DNA of 64,000 nucleotides from Mesorhizobium sp. (GCA_019635735.1 JAHBYX010000011.1:1-64000); one strand, 5' to 3'; positions 29,365-39,681 are shown, numbered from the stretch's first letter. Program-made: numbers and translations. Notes: a model not told the origin generated them from the letters alone.

Positions 29365-30723
29365 ATGAGCCAGAGAAGCTGCCTGACGATCATTCTCGCC
29401 GCCGGCGAGGGCACGCGCATGAAGAGCTCGATGCCGAAAGTGCTGCACGAGATCGCCGGCCTGCCGATGGTCGCGCATGTGGCCAAGGCGGCGATCGCAG
29501 CGGGCGGCTCGGATGTGGCCATCGTCGTCGGCAGCGGCGGGGACGCCGTGCGCAAGGCCGTCACGCCGTTCGCTCCGGGCGCCGAGACCTTCGAACAGGT
29601 GGAGCGTCTCGGCACCGCGCACGCGGTGCTGGCGGCACGGGCGGCGATCGCGCGCGGCTATGACGACGTGCTGGTGATGTTCGGCGACACGCCACTGATC
29701 GCGCCGGCCCCGCTCGCGGCGGCGCGAAAACTGGTCGCGGAGGGCAACGCGGTCGCGGTCATCGGTTTCCGCACCGATGCGCCATCCGGCTATGGCCGCC
29801 TGATCGAGAAGGACGGAGGACTGGCCGCGATCCGCGAGGACAAGGACTGCTCGCCGGAGGAAAGGAAGATCACCTTCTGCAATGGAGGGCTGATGGCGAT
29901 CGACGGGCGCGAGGCGCTGGCGCTGCTCGAGACCGTCGGCAATGGCAATGCCAAGGGCGAGTATTATCTGACGGACATCGTCGAGATCGCCAATGCGCGA
30001 GGCCTGAGAGTCAGCGCGACCGTAGCCGACTACGAGAACGTGCTCGGGATCAACAACCGCGCCGAGCTCGCAGAAGCCGAAGCGATCTGGCAGAAGCGCG
30101 CGCGGCGCGAGGCGATGCTCTCCGGCGTGACGATGATCGCGCCAGAGACCGTGTTCCTGTCGCACGACACCGAGATCGGCGCCGACACAATCCTCGAACC
30201 CAACGTCGTCTTCGGGCCCGGCGCAAGAATTGCGCAGGGTGTGACCATCCATGCCTTCTCGCATATCGAGGGCGCCACGGTCGCGACGGGCGCAAACGTC
30301 GGGCCGTTTGCCCGCCTGCGGCCGGGCGCCGACCTGCAGCAGAAGGCGAAGGTCGGCAATTTCTGCGAGGTGAAGAAGGCCGTGATCGGCCCCGGCGCCA
30401 AGGTCAACCACCTGACCTATATCGGCGACGCCACGGTTGGGGCCGGCGCCAACATCGGCGCGGGGACGATCACCTGCAATTATGACGGCTACAACAAGCA
30501 TCTGACCCAGATCGGCGCGGGCGCCTTCATCGGCTCCAACTCGGCGCTGGTCGCACCGGTTTCGATCGGCAAGGACGCCTATGTCGCCTCCGGCAGCGTC
30601 ATCACGGAGAACGTCCCCGACGACGGCCTTGCGTTCGGCCGGGCACGGCAGGAGACAAAGCCAGGCCGGGCAAAGGCGCTGCGCGAGAGGTACGCCGCGA
30701 TCAAAAGCAAGGCGCACGAGTAA
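29365..30723 (+). CDS. glmU: Bifunctional N-acetylglucosamine-1-phosphate uridyltransferase / glucosamine-1-phosphate acetyltransferase
   Basis: 452 residues. Makes UDP-GlcNAc for peptidoglycan and lipopolysaccharide. The N-terminal pyrophosphorylase has AAGEGTRMKSSMPKVLHEIA and, further on, GTAHAVLAAR. The C-terminal left-handed beta-helix acetyltransferase shows hexapeptide repeats and VGNFCEVKKAVIGPGAKVNH and TITCNYDGYNKHLT. glmS follows on the same strand after 152 bases, pairing two steps of one pathway. Confidence 0.98.
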   Translation: MSQRSCLTIILAAGEGTRMKSSMPKVLHEIAGLPMVAHVAKAAIAAGGSDVAIVVGSGGDAVRKAVTPFAPGAETFEQVERLGTAHAVLAARAAIARGYDDVLVMFGDTPLIAPAPLAAARKLVAEGNAVAVIGFRTDAPSGYGRLIEKDGGLAAIREDKDCSPEERKITFCNGGLMAIDGREALALLETVGNGNAKGEYYLTDIVEIANARGLRVSATVADYENVLGINNRAELAEAEAIWQKRARREAMLSGVTMIAPETVFLSHDTEIGADTILEPNVVFGPGARIAQGVTIHAFSHIEGATVATGANVGPFARLRPGADLQQKAKVGNFCEVKKAVIGPGAKVNHLTYIGDATVGAGANIGAGTITCNYDGYNKHLTQIGAGAFIGSNSALVAPVSIGKDAYVASGSVITENVPDDGLAFGRARQETKPGRAKALRERYAAIKSKAHE

Positions 30724-30875
30724 GACTTCCTGAAAACTATCGTGTCATTCTGAGACCATGGCAGCGGTTGTCGGCTGCAATGGATTGAAACCAAGTTTGA
30801 CTTCCGGCCGGGCCGTGCGCTGCCTACATGTGCGACGCATCGACGAGGTCCGGGCGAATCGAGGGGTAGGTCTGC

Positions 30876-32699
30876 ATGTGCGGTATCGTGGGCATCGTCG
30901 GCAGCACGCCTGTCGCGCCGCTGATCGTGGAAGCGCTCAAGCGGCTCGAATATCGCGGCTACGATTCCGCCGGCGTCGCCACCGTCGAGCATGGCAGGCT
31001 TGAGCGCCGCCGCGCCGAGGGCAAGCTGGTCAATCTCGAGCGCAAGCTGAAAGCCGAGCCGCTCGACGGCCTGATCGGCATCGGCCACACCCGCTGGGCA
31101 ACCCACGGCGTGCCGAACGAGGTCAACGCGCATCCGCATTTCTCGAAGGATGTGGCGATCGTCCACAACGGCATCATCGAGAACTTCGCCGAGCTCAAGG
31201 CCGAGCTGCAGAAGGACGGCTACGAGTTCACCTCGCAGACCGACACCGAGGTCGTGGCGCACCTGGTTTCCCGCGAGCTTTCGCGCGGCAGGACGCCGGA
31301 AGAGGCGGCGTTCAATGCCCTCAAGCGGCTGGAAGGCGCGTTTGCGCTGGCCATCATGTTCCGGGGAGACGAGGACCTGATCGTCGGCGCCCGCAACGGC
31401 CCGCCGCTGGCCGTCGGCCACGGCGACGGCGAGATGTATCTCGGCTCGGACGCGATCGCGCTCGCGCCCTTCACCAACTCGATCACCTATCTCGAGGACG
31501 GCGACTGGGTGGCGGTGCGCCGCGACGGAATGCAGATCCACGACATGACGGGAGCCGCGGTGGAGCGCAAGCGCACCCAGTCCTCCGGCACGTCCTTCCT
31601 CGTCGACAAGGGCAATTTCCACCATTTCATGCAGAAGGAGATCCACGAGCAGCCGGAAGTGATTTCCCATACGCTGGGGAACTATCTCGACTTCACGACG
31701 GGCACGGCGAAGGCGATCGAGCTGCCGTTCGATTTCGCCAAGATCGACCGCCTATCGATCTCGGCCTGCGGCACGGCCTATCTCGCCGGTCTGATCGGCA
31801 AATACTGGTTCGAGCGGCTTGCGCACCTGCCCGTCGACATCGACGTGGCGTCGGAGTTCCGCTACCGCGAGATGCCGATCTCGCCCGACAGCGCCGCCCT
31901 GTTCATCTCGCAGTCCGGCGAGACCGCCGATACGCTCGCCTCGCTGCGCTACTGCCGCAAGGCCGGCGTGCCGATCACCGCGATCGTCAACGTGCGCGAA
32001 TCCACCATCGCGCGCGAATCGGACGCCATCTTCCCGACGCTGGCAGGTCCTGAGATCGGCGTCGCCTCGACAAAGGCCTTCACCTGCCAGCTCGCCGTGC
32101 TCGCGTCGCTTGCCGTGCGGGCCGCGAGGGCGCGCGGCCATATCGATGACGCGCGCGAACATGTGCTGGTGCGCCAATTGTCCGAAACGCCGCGCTTCGC
32201 CACCCAGGTGCTGAAGCTCGCAGACCAGATCGAGAAGGTCGCGCGCCACCTGTCCAAGGTGAAGAACGTCCTCTACCTGGGCCGCGACACCAACTATCCG
32301 CTAGCGATGGAAGGCGCGCTGAAGCTGAAGGAAATCAGCTACATCCACGCCGAAGGTTATGCGGCGGGGGAACTGAAGCACGGCCCGATCGCCCTGATCG
32401 ACGAGAAGATGCCGGTGATCGTCATCGCACCGCACGACCGCATTTTCGAGAAGACGGTGTCGAACATGCAGGAGGTCGCGGCGCGCGGCGGCAAGATCAT
32501 CCTCATCACCGATCAGAAGGGCGCATCGCTGACCAGCCTCAACACGATGGAGACGATCATCCTGCCCGACGTGCCGGAGATCATCACGCCGATCATCTAC
32601 GCGCTGCCGGTACAGATGCTCGCCTACTATACGGCCGTGTTCATGGGCACGGACGTCGACCAGCCGCGCAACCTGGCGAAATCGGTCACGGTGGAGTGA
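30876..32699 (+). CDS. glmS: Glutamine-fructose-6-phosphate aminotransferase
   Basis: 607 residues. Makes glucosamine-6-phosphate from fructose-6-phosphate and glutamine. Starts MCGIVGIVGS, so Cys becomes the N-terminal nucleophile of the glutaminase domain. RWATHGVPNEVNAHPH follows. Two SIS domains make up the isomerase half (SACGTAYLAG, SQSGETADTL), and the end is the conserved DVDQPRNLAKSVTVE. No glmS ribozyme is expected in this class and none was seen in the 152-base leader. Confidence 0.98.
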   Translation: MCGIVGIVGSTPVAPLIVEALKRLEYRGYDSAGVATVEHGRLERRRAEGKLVNLERKLKAEPLDGLIGIGHTRWATHGVPNEVNAHPHFSKDVAIVHNGIIENFAELKAELQKDGYEFTSQTDTEVVAHLVSRELSRGRTPEEAAFNALKRLEGAFALAIMFRGDEDLIVGARNGPPLAVGHGDGEMYLGSDAIALAPFTNSITYLEDGDWVAVRRDGMQIHDMTGAAVERKRTQSSGTSFLVDKGNFHHFMQKEIHEQPEVISHTLGNYLDFTTGTAKAIELPFDFAKIDRLSISACGTAYLAGLIGKYWFERLAHLPVDIDVASEFRYREMPISPDSAALFISQSGETADTLASLRYCRKAGVPITAIVNVRESTIARESDAIFPTLAGPEIGVASTKAFTCQLAVLASLAVRAARARGHIDDAREHVLVRQLSETPRFATQVLKLADQIEKVARHLSKVKNVLYLGRDTNYPLAMEGALKLKEISYIHAEGYAAGELKHGPIALIDEKMPVIVIAPHDRIFEKTVSNMQEVAARGGKIILITDQKGASLTSLNTMETIILPDVPEIITPIIYALPVQMLAYYTAVFMGTDVDQPRNLAKSVTVE

Positions 32700-32774
32700 C
32701 CGCCTAACGCGGTTCATTTTCCTGCCGCAGTGCAATATGAAGGAGGCGATGTTCGCCTCCCGCCGGGTCGACCG

Positions 32775-33422
32775 ATGACACGTCTGCGCAACTACTTCCT
32801 GACCGGACTGATCGTCTGCGCGCCGTTGGCGATCACGGCCTATCTCGTCTGGTCGTTCATCCAGTGGGTCGACGGCTGGGTGAAGCCCTATATCCCGCTC
32901 AGATATAATCCCGACAATTACCTGCCCTTCGCCGTGCCGGGCTTCGGCCTGATCGTCGCGCTGCTGATGATCACGCTGGTCGGCTTCCTGGCCGCCAATT
33001 TCATCGGCCGGTCGATCGTCCACACAGGGGAGCGGATGGTTGGGCGCATTCCGCTGGTCACCAATCTCTATGGCGGGTTGAAGAAGATCTTCTCGACGGT
33101 ACTGGCGAACCGCTCCGACCTGTTCAGCCGCGTCGGCCTGATCGAATGGCCGCGCAAGGGCCTGTGGTCGATCGTGCTCGTGCCCCGCCAGCAGGAGACC
33201 GAGATCAACAAGGTGCTGGAGGACAAGGTCGGGCGGACAATCGCCGTGTTCCGGCCGATCTCGCCCAACGTCACCACCGGCTACATCATGTATGTCGCCG
33301 AGGAGGACGTGATCCCGCTGAAGATGTCGATCGAGGAGGCGGCCCGCTTCCTGATCTCGGCAGGGCTGGTCCCTCCGGACGAGGATGCGGAACTGACGGC
33401 AAAGGTGGTCAAGGACAAATAG
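32775..33422 (+). CDS. DUF502 family membrane protein
   Basis: 215 residues. Two N-terminal membrane segments (FLTGLIVCAPLAITAYLVWS and PGFGLIVALLMITLVGFLAA) are followed by a soluble domain with GERMVGRIPLVTNLYGGLKK, the DUF502 core. Function unknown. ATG 32775 is chosen as it leaves the standard MTRLRNYFLTG start. It follows glmS by 75 bases, and a long inverted repeat separates it from the converging recG. Confidence 0.9.
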   Translation: MTRLRNYFLTGLIVCAPLAITAYLVWSFIQWVDGWVKPYIPLRYNPDNYLPFAVPGFGLIVALLMITLVGFLAANFIGRSIVHTGERMVGRIPLVTNLYGGLKKIFSTVLANRSDLFSRVGLIEWPRKGLWSIVLVPRQQETEINKVLEDKVGRTIAVFRPISPNVTTGYIMYVAEEDVIPLKMSIEEAARFLISAGLVPPDEDAELTAKVVKDK

Positions 33423-33442
33423 ACTCTGCCTCTATTGCGCTC

Positions 33443-33583
33443 GTCATCCCGGAGGCCGGCAGGCCATCCGGGATCCATTGGCCTTGGCGGCCTGGCACTG
33501 ATCCTTCTTGCGATCGTAGGGAATTCGGCGTGTAACCGGAGAGAAGAATGGGTCCCGGATGGCCTGCCGGCCTCCGGGACGAC
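33443..33583. repeat. Long inverted repeat element, family B
   Basis: Arms of 36 bases (33443-33478 and 33548-33583; inner block GCCGGCAGGCCATCCGGGA) with two mismatches and a 69-base loop. It lies between the converging 3' ends of the DUF502 gene and recG. The outer end GTCATCCCGG is akin to the other two families in the window. Confidence 0.85.
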
Positions 33584-33623
33584 GACAGCGCTGGGTGTGT
33601 GGCGGTAGCGAACGCCTCAATGT

Positions 33624-35732
33624 TCACCCCGCCCTGAGCAATCGCACCGCCTCGTCCCTCCCGAACAGATAGAGCAGGATTCGCACGGCCTCGCCGCGCG
33701 GCGAGACGAGGTCGGGGTCGCGCGACAGGAGGAGGCGCGCGTCGTCGCGGGCGGTTTCGAGGAGGTCGGCATGGAACTCGATCCGCGCCACCTGGAAGCC
33801 CGGCGTGCCGGACTGTTTCGTACCCAGGAGATCGCCTTCGCCGCGCAGCTTCAGGTCCTCCTCGGAAATGAGGAAGCCGTCCTCGGTCTCGCGCAATACC
33901 GACAGGCGCTTGTGCGCCGTCTCGCCGAGCGGAGCCTTGTAGAGCAGGACACAGGTCGATGGCCTGTCGCCGCGTCCGACGCGGCCGCGCAGCTGATGCA
34001 GCTGCGCGAGGCCGAAGCGCTCGGCGTGTTCGATGACGATGATGGTGGCGTCGGGAACGTCGACACCGACTTCGATGACGGTGGTTGCGACAAGAACGCG
34101 CGTCTCGCCGGCTTTGAAGGCACGCATCGCTTCGTCCTTCTCCGCGCCCTTCATCCGGCCGTGCACCAGGCCGACGCGGTTCCCGAATACCGACTTCAGC
34201 GAGGCGTGGCGGTCCTCGGCAGAGGTCACCTTGATCTCGTCGGACTCCTCGACCAGCGGGCAGATCCAGTAGATCTTCTGGCCTTCCGCGACCGCCGCTT
34301 CCATCCGCCCGATCAGGTCGTCGAGCCGATCGAGCGGCACCGTGACGGTGTTGATCGGACGCCTGCCCGCGGGCTTCTCGGTGAGGCGGGAGACTTCCAT
34401 GTCGCCGAAGGCGGTCAGTACGAGCGTGCGGGGGATTGGGGTGGCCGTCATCACCAGCATGTCCGGCGCCTTGCCCTTGGCGGTGATGGCGAGGCGCTGG
34501 TGCACGCCGAAACGGTGCTGCTCGTCGACGATCGCGAGACCGAGATCGTGGTATTCGACGCCCTCCTGGAACAGCGCATGGGTGCCAAAGACGATATGGA
34601 TCGATCCGTCGGCAAGTCCGGTCAGGACCTCGGCCCGATCGCGGCCTTTCTCGCGGCCGGTCAGCACCGCGGCCTTCAGCCCCGCCTTCGCCGCCAGCGG
34701 CGCGATAGTCGCCAGGTGCTGGCGAGCCAGGATTTCGGTTGGCGCCATCAGCGCCGACTGCGCACCGGCTTCCGCGGCGCGGGCCATGGCGAGCAGTGCC
34801 ACCAGCGTCTTGCCGGAGCCGACGTCGCCCTGGAGCAGACGCAGCATCCGCTCCGGCTTCTCCATGTCGGCGTGGATTTCCTCGAGCGCCGTCTGCTGGG
34901 AACGCGTCAGCGAATAGGGCAGGGCGTCCTTTATCGCCTGCTCCAGCCTGCCGTCGCCCTTGAGCGGACGGCCGGACAGGCGCAGCGTGCGAGCCCTGAC
35001 CAGCGCCAGCGACACCTGGCCGGCAAGCAATTCGTCATAGGCGAGACGTCGCCAGGCGGCGTTTTCCGGCGACACGTCGATCGGATCGGCCGGGCTGTGG
35101 ATGCGCGCAAGCGCCTCGGCGAAGGACGGGAACGTGTGCGCCTTCATCACGCTTGCGTCCTGCCATTCCGGCAGCATGGGGAGCCGTGCCAGCGCCTGTC
35201 CGACCGCCTTGCGCAAAGTGCGCCCGGACAGGCCCGCGGTCAGCGGATAGACCGGCTCGACCAGCGGCAGGTCGTCGCTTTCGCCGAGAAGGGCGATATG
35301 GTCGGGATGAACCATCGTCGGACGGCCGTTGAACCATTCCATCCGGCCCGAGATGACGACCGTTTCGCCGACCGGGAGCTGCTTTTCCAGCCATTCGCGA
35401 TGACCGCGGAAGAAGGTCAGGCCGATCTCGCCGGTGTCGTCATGGGCGAAGACACGATAGGGCACGGAGCGGTTGCCGCGCGGCGGTGGCTGGTGACGGT
35501 CGACGCGCACTTCGAGCGTGACGATCGCGCCTTCGGGGGACAGCGCGATGCCCGGCCGGTTGCGCCGGTCGATCACCGAATGCGGCAGGGTGAACAGGAG
35601 ATCGCCGATGCGCGCGCCGCGCCCGCTGACATCGGCCGGCACGACGTTGTCGATCAGCCGCGCCGTGCGCTCGCCGACGCCATCGAGCGAGGTGATCGGC
35701 GCGAAGAGCGGATCGAGGAGGGAAGGGCGCAT
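33624..35732 (-). CDS. recG: ATP-dependent DNA helicase RecG
   Basis: 702 residues. Remodels stalled replication forks and Holliday junctions. An N-terminal wedge/OB domain is followed by superfamily 2 helicase motifs: LLQGDVGSGKTLVA (Walker A), DEQHRFG (motif II), MTATPIPRTL (III), and HQLRGRVGRGD (VI). Start ATG 35732 (MRPSLLDPLFAPITSLDGVG) is preferred over one seven codons upstream. Divergent from sdhE-mfd, with another repair helicase adjacent. Confidence 0.97.
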   Translation of the reverse strand: MRPSLLDPLFAPITSLDGVGERTARLIDNVVPADVSGRGARIGDLLFTLPHSVIDRRNRPGIALSPEGAIVTLEVRVDRHQPPPRGNRSVPYRVFAHDDTGEIGLTFFRGHREWLEKQLPVGETVVISGRMEWFNGRPTMVHPDHIALLGESDDLPLVEPVYPLTAGLSGRTLRKAVGQALARLPMLPEWQDASVMKAHTFPSFAEALARIHSPADPIDVSPENAAWRRLAYDELLAGQVSLALVRARTLRLSGRPLKGDGRLEQAIKDALPYSLTRSQQTALEEIHADMEKPERMLRLLQGDVGSGKTLVALLAMARAAEAGAQSALMAPTEILARQHLATIAPLAAKAGLKAAVLTGREKGRDRAEVLTGLADGSIHIVFGTHALFQEGVEYHDLGLAIVDEQHRFGVHQRLAITAKGKAPDMLVMTATPIPRTLVLTAFGDMEVSRLTEKPAGRRPINTVTVPLDRLDDLIGRMEAAVAEGQKIYWICPLVEESDEIKVTSAEDRHASLKSVFGNRVGLVHGRMKGAEKDEAMRAFKAGETRVLVATTVIEVGVDVPDATIIVIEHAERFGLAQLHQLRGRVGRGDRPSTCVLLYKAPLGETAHKRLSVLRETEDGFLISEEDLKLRGEGDLLGTKQSGTPGFQVARIEFHADLLETARDDARLLLSRDPDLVSPRGEAVRILLYLFGRDEAVRLLRAG

Positions 35733-35821
35733 CGCGCGAACATAGCTGCGCAAGGAGGCCTTGCAAGGCTGACATGGCCGGCATGAAGCGCTATATGCGC
35801 CGCATCCGAAGGAATCTCCCC

Positions 35822-36109
35822 ATGACCGGAACGACCCGCTCCAGCGCCGACCTCGATCCGCGCCGCCGCAAGGCGCTTTTCCGCTCGTGGCACCGCGGCA
35901 CGCGCGAGATGGACCTGATCCTCGGCGGCTTCGCCGACGACCATATCGGCGAGCTGAGCGATGCGGAGATGGACGTCTACGAGGTGATCCTCGACCAGCT
36001 CGATCCGCTTCTTTTCAAATGGTTTTCCGGCGAGGAGCCGGTGCCGGCCGAGCACGACACGGCGGTTTACCGGAAGATTCTCGACCATCGCCGCCACAGG
36101 CAGTTCTGA
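35822..36109 (+). CDS. sdhE: FAD assembly factor SdhE (succinate dehydrogenase)
   Basis: 95 residues. Small helical protein needed for covalent FAD attachment to succinate dehydrogenase. The RGxxE motif is in WHRGTREMDLILGGFAD, and the rest (LDQLDPLLFKWFSGEEPVP) fits the family. Three upstream in-frame ATGs exist (35774, 35783, 35795); the one at 35822 gives the usual length. mfd starts three bases after its stop. Confidence 0.93.
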   Translation: MTGTTRSSADLDPRRRKALFRSWHRGTREMDLILGGFADDHIGELSDAEMDVYEVILDQLDPLLFKWFSGEEPVPAEHDTAVYRKILDHRRHRQF

Positions 36110-36112
36110 CGC

Positions 36113-39100
36113 ATGAAACTGATCGATCAACTCGGCCTCGACGGCATCGGCGCCGCGCAGGTCACCATCGACGGCGTGGCCGAGGGCTTCGAGCCATTCG
36201 CGCTGGCGCGCATCGCGGCCGAGGCGGGCAGGGACCGTCCCGTCATCTTCGTCGCGCGTGACGGCCAGCGCCTGCCGGCGATCGTCGAGGCGCTCGCCTT
36301 TGCCGATCCGAAGCTGCCGGTGCTCGAATTGCCGGCATGGGACTGCCTGCCGTACGACCGCGTGTCGCCTGGCGCCGACACGGCAGCGCGCCGGCTCGAT
36401 GCGCTCGCCGGCATGATCTCGCTGAAGGAGAAGCCGCACCGCGCCGTGGTGCTGACGACGGCCAATGCGATCCTGCAGCTGATCCCTCCGCCGGAGATCA
36501 TCGCGGCGCAGGGCTTTACCGCGAAGCCGGGCAACGTCGTCAACATGAACACGCTGATCGCGCGGCTGGAGGGCTCGGGTTTCGACCGCGTCGGCACGGT
36601 ACGCGACGTGGGCGAGTTCGCGGTGCGCGGCGGTATTCTCGACCTCTATGCGCCGGGTGCGAACGAACCGCTGCGGCTCGACTTCTTCGGCGACACGCTG
36701 GAGACGATCCGCGCCTTCGATCCGGCCACCCAGCTGACGACGGGTTCTCGGCCGCAGGTCTCGCTGCAGCCGATGAGCGAGGTGGCGCTGACGCCGGAGA
36801 CGATCAGCCGCTTCCGTCGCGGCTATATCGACACGTTCGGCGCCCCGTCCCGCGACGACGCCCTCTACGCGGCGGTGAGCGAAGGCCGCCGCTTCGCCGG
36901 CATGGAGCACTGGCTGCCGCTGTTCTACGAGCGTCTCGTCACTGTGTTCGACTATCTGCCGGACGCGCCCGTCGTGTTCGACGCGCTGGCGCACGAGGCG
37001 ATCGCCGAGCGGCGCACGCAGATCGAGGACCATTACGACGCGCGCCTGCGCACGGCCGAATCGAAGACGCTAGGCGAGGCCGTGCCCTACAAGCCGATCG
37101 CGCCGCACCGGATGTATCTCTCGGCCGAGACCCTGGCGAAGGCGGGGGCAGGGCGGCTGTCGGTGGATCTCACCGCGTTCGAGGTGCCGCACGTGGCCGG
37201 CCGCAAGCTGGTGCATGCCCGCACCAAAGCCGGTCGAAATTTCGCGGAACAGCGGCAGGATCCCTCGCAAAACGTCTTCGACCATGCGGTCAACCACATC
37301 GCTTCGCTGCGCGCGGCGGGCCGAAAGGTGCTGGTCGCCGGCTGGAGCGAGGGCTCGCTCGACAGGCTGACCCAGATCCTCGACGACCATGGCCTCGGCA
37401 ACATGGAGCGCGTCGCCTCGCTGGCCGGACTTGAGGCGCTGTCGCGCGACAAGGTCGGTCTCGCCGTTCTGCCGCTCGAACACGGCTTCGAGACCGACAA
37501 GCTCGTCGTCGTCGCCGAGCAGGATCTGCTGGGCGACCGGCTGGTTCGCCGCGCGCGCAAGAAGCGCGCCGCCGACTTCATCTCCGAGGCAGGGTCGCTC
37601 TCGACCGGCGACATCGTCGTTCATCAAGACCACGGCATCGGCCGCTTCATCGGCCTGAAGACCATCGAGGCGGCAGGCGCGCCGCACGACTGCCTCGAGA
37701 TACACTATGCCGGCGATGGGCGCCTGTTCCTGCCGGTCGAGAACATCGAGCTCCTGTCGCGCTTCGGCTCCGACAACGCCGAGGTGGCGTTGGACAGATT
37801 GGGCGGCGGCGCCTGGCAGTCGCGCAAGGCGAAGCTCAAGAAGAAGCTGCTGGAAATGGCCGGCCAGCTGATCCGCATCGCCGCGGAGAGGAAGATGCGC
37901 GGCGCGCCGTCGCTGGTGCCGGCCGACGGGCTCTACGGCGAGTTCGCCGCCCGCTTCCCCTATGACGAGACCGACGACCAGCAGAATGCGATCGATGCGG
38001 TGCTGGACGACCTGTCGCTCGGCCGGCCGATGGACCGGCTGATCTGCGGCGACGTCGGCTTCGGCAAGACGGAAGTGGCTCTGCGCGCGGCCTTCGTGGC
38101 GGCGATGGAAGGGTTCCAGGTCGCGGTCGTGGTACCGACCACGCTTCTGTCGCGCCAGCATTTCAAGACCTTCTCCGAGCGCTTCAAGGGCCTGCCCGTG
38201 CGCGTGCGCCAGGCGTCGCGGCTGGTTACGGCAAAAGAGCTGGCCGAGACCAAGACGGGGCTGAAGGACGGCACCGTCGACATCGTCGTGGGCACCCACG
38301 CGCTGCTGGGCGCCTCGATCACGTTCAAGAACCTCGGGCTGCTGATCGTCGACGAGGAGCAGCATTTCGGCGTCAAGCACAAGGAGCGACTGAAGGAGCT
38401 GAAGAGCGACGTGCACGTGCTGACGCTGTCGGCGACGCCGATCCCGCGCACGCTGCAGCTGGCGCTCACCGGCGTGCGGGAACTGTCGCTGATCGCCACG
38501 CCTCCTGTCGACCGCATGGCGGTGCGCACCTTCATCTCGCCCTTCGACCCGCTGGTGATCCGCGAAACGCTGCTGCGCGAGCGCTATCGCGGCGGGCAGA
38601 GCTTCTACGTCGTGCCGCGCATCAGCGATCTCAAGGAAATCCATGATTTCCTGCGCGAAACGGTTCCGGAGCTGAAGGTCGCGACCGCCAACGGCCAGAT
38701 GCCGGCCGGCGAGCTGGACGACATCATGAACGCCTTCTACGACGGGCAATACGACGTGCTGCTCTCTACCACGATCGTCGAATCGGGTCTCGACATCCCC
38801 TCGGCCAACACGCTGATCGTGCACCGCGCCGACATGTTCGGCCTTGCCCAACTCTATCAGCTGCGCGGGCGGGTGGGACGCTCGAAGGTTCGCGCCTATG
38901 CGCTGTTTACCCTACCGGCGAACAGGAAGCTCACCGACACCGCCGATCGGCGGCTGAAAGTGCTGCAGTCGCTGGACACGCTGGGCGCCGGTTTCCAGCT
39001 CGCCAGCCACGACCTCGATATCCGCGGCGCCGGCAACCTCTTAGGCGAGGAACAGTCGGGCCACATCAAGGAGGTCGGCTTCGAGCTCTACCAGCAGATG

Positions 39101-39604
39101 CTGGAGGAGGCGGTGGCCGAGGTGAAGGGCGAGCCGGAGGCGACGGACGGAACCTGGTCGCCGCAGATCACCGTCGGCACGGCCGTGATGATCCCCGAAA
39201 GCTACGTTTCAGACCTGCAGCTGCGGCTCGGCCTCTACCGCCGCATCGCCGACCTCGACTCGATCGAGGAGATCGACGCCTTCGGCGCCGAGCTGATCGA
39301 CCGTTTCGGCCCGCTGCCCGACGAGGTGCAGCATTTGCTCAAGATCGTCTACATCAAGGCCCTGTGCCGAAAGGCCAATGTCGAGAAGCTGGACGCCGGC
39401 CCGAAGGGCGTCGTCATCCAGTTCCGCGAGAAGACGTTCCCCAACCCCGTCGGGCTGGTGAGGATGATCGCGGAACAGGGCTCGCTGGCGAAGATCCGCG
39501 GAGACCAGAGCGTGGTGTTCATCCGCGACTGGCCGACGCCGGAGAAGCGACTGCAGGGGGCGGCGGTGGTGGTGACGCAGCTGGCGAAACTGGCGGCGGG
39601 GTGA
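36113..39604 (+). CDS. mfd: Transcription-repair coupling factor (Mfd)
   Basis: 1163 residues. Removes stalled RNA polymerase at lesions and recruits UvrA. The UvrB-like N-terminal module (about 1-350), RNA-polymerase-interacting domain (IVVHQDHGIGRFIGLKTIEA, about 500), RecG-like translocase motifs (ICGDVGFGKTEVALRAAF, VDEEQHFGVKHKERLK, LSATPIPRTLQL, QLRGRVGRSKVRAYA) and the C-terminal TRCF domain are all in order. It is three bases behind sdhE. Placed in the same window as uvrA, ssb and recG. Confidence 0.98.
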   Translation: MKLIDQLGLDGIGAAQVTIDGVAEGFEPFALARIAAEAGRDRPVIFVARDGQRLPAIVEALAFADPKLPVLELPAWDCLPYDRVSPGADTAARRLDALAGMISLKEKPHRAVVLTTANAILQLIPPPEIIAAQGFTAKPGNVVNMNTLIARLEGSGFDRVGTVRDVGEFAVRGGILDLYAPGANEPLRLDFFGDTLETIRAFDPATQLTTGSRPQVSLQPMSEVALTPETISRFRRGYIDTFGAPSRDDALYAAVSEGRRFAGMEHWLPLFYERLVTVFDYLPDAPVVFDALAHEAIAERRTQIEDHYDARLRTAESKTLGEAVPYKPIAPHRMYLSAETLAKAGAGRLSVDLTAFEVPHVAGRKLVHARTKAGRNFAEQRQDPSQNVFDHAVNHIASLRAAGRKVLVAGWSEGSLDRLTQILDDHGLGNMERVASLAGLEALSRDKVGLAVLPLEHGFETDKLVVVAEQDLLGDRLVRRARKKRAADFISEAGSLSTGDIVVHQDHGIGRFIGLKTIEAAGAPHDCLEIHYAGDGRLFLPVENIELLSRFGSDNAEVALDRLGGGAWQSRKAKLKKKLLEMAGQLIRIAAERKMRGAPSLVPADGLYGEFAARFPYDETDDQQNAIDAVLDDLSLGRPMDRLICGDVGFGKTEVALRAAFVAAMEGFQVAVVVPTTLLSRQHFKTFSERFKGLPVRVRQASRLVTAKELAETKTGLKDGTVDIVVGTHALLGASITFKNLGLLIVDEEQHFGVKHKERLKELKSDVHVLTLSATPIPRTLQLALTGVRELSLIATPPVDRMAVRTFISPFDPLVIRETLLRERYRGGQSFYVVPRISDLKEIHDFLRETVPELKVATANGQMPAGELDDIMNAFYDGQYDVLLSTTIVESGLDIPSANTLIVHRADMFGLAQLYQLRGRVGRSKVRAYALFTLPANRKLTDTADRRLKVLQSLDTLGAGFQLASHDLDIRGAGNLLGEEQSGHIKEVGFELYQQMLEEAVAEVKGEPEATDGTWSPQITVGTAVMIPESYVSDLQLRLGLYRRIADLDSIEEIDAFGAELIDRFGPLPDEVQHLLKIVYIKALCRKANVEKLDAGPKGVVIQFREKTFPNPVGLVRMIAEQGSLAKIRGDQSVVFIRDWPTPEKRLQGAAVVVTQLAKLAAG

Positions 39605-39681
39605 GTGCTGCGCCGCCATGCGAGCGCGCCGCGGGCCTTCGATCAATTGCACTTTGTAGGTAGGCATGCCAACATTCGTGT

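Noticed and set aside
30724..30875. glmS ribozyme or riboswitch in the glmS leader
   Set aside because: The glmS ribozyme is a feature of Gram-positive bacteria and no conserved core is visible in this leader.
32749..32778. Nine-codon open frame with AGGAGG just before the DUF502 start, overlapping it as ATGA
   Set aside because: The Shine-Dalgarno is only two bases from its ATG, too close to be efficient, so a translated leader peptide is unconvincing.
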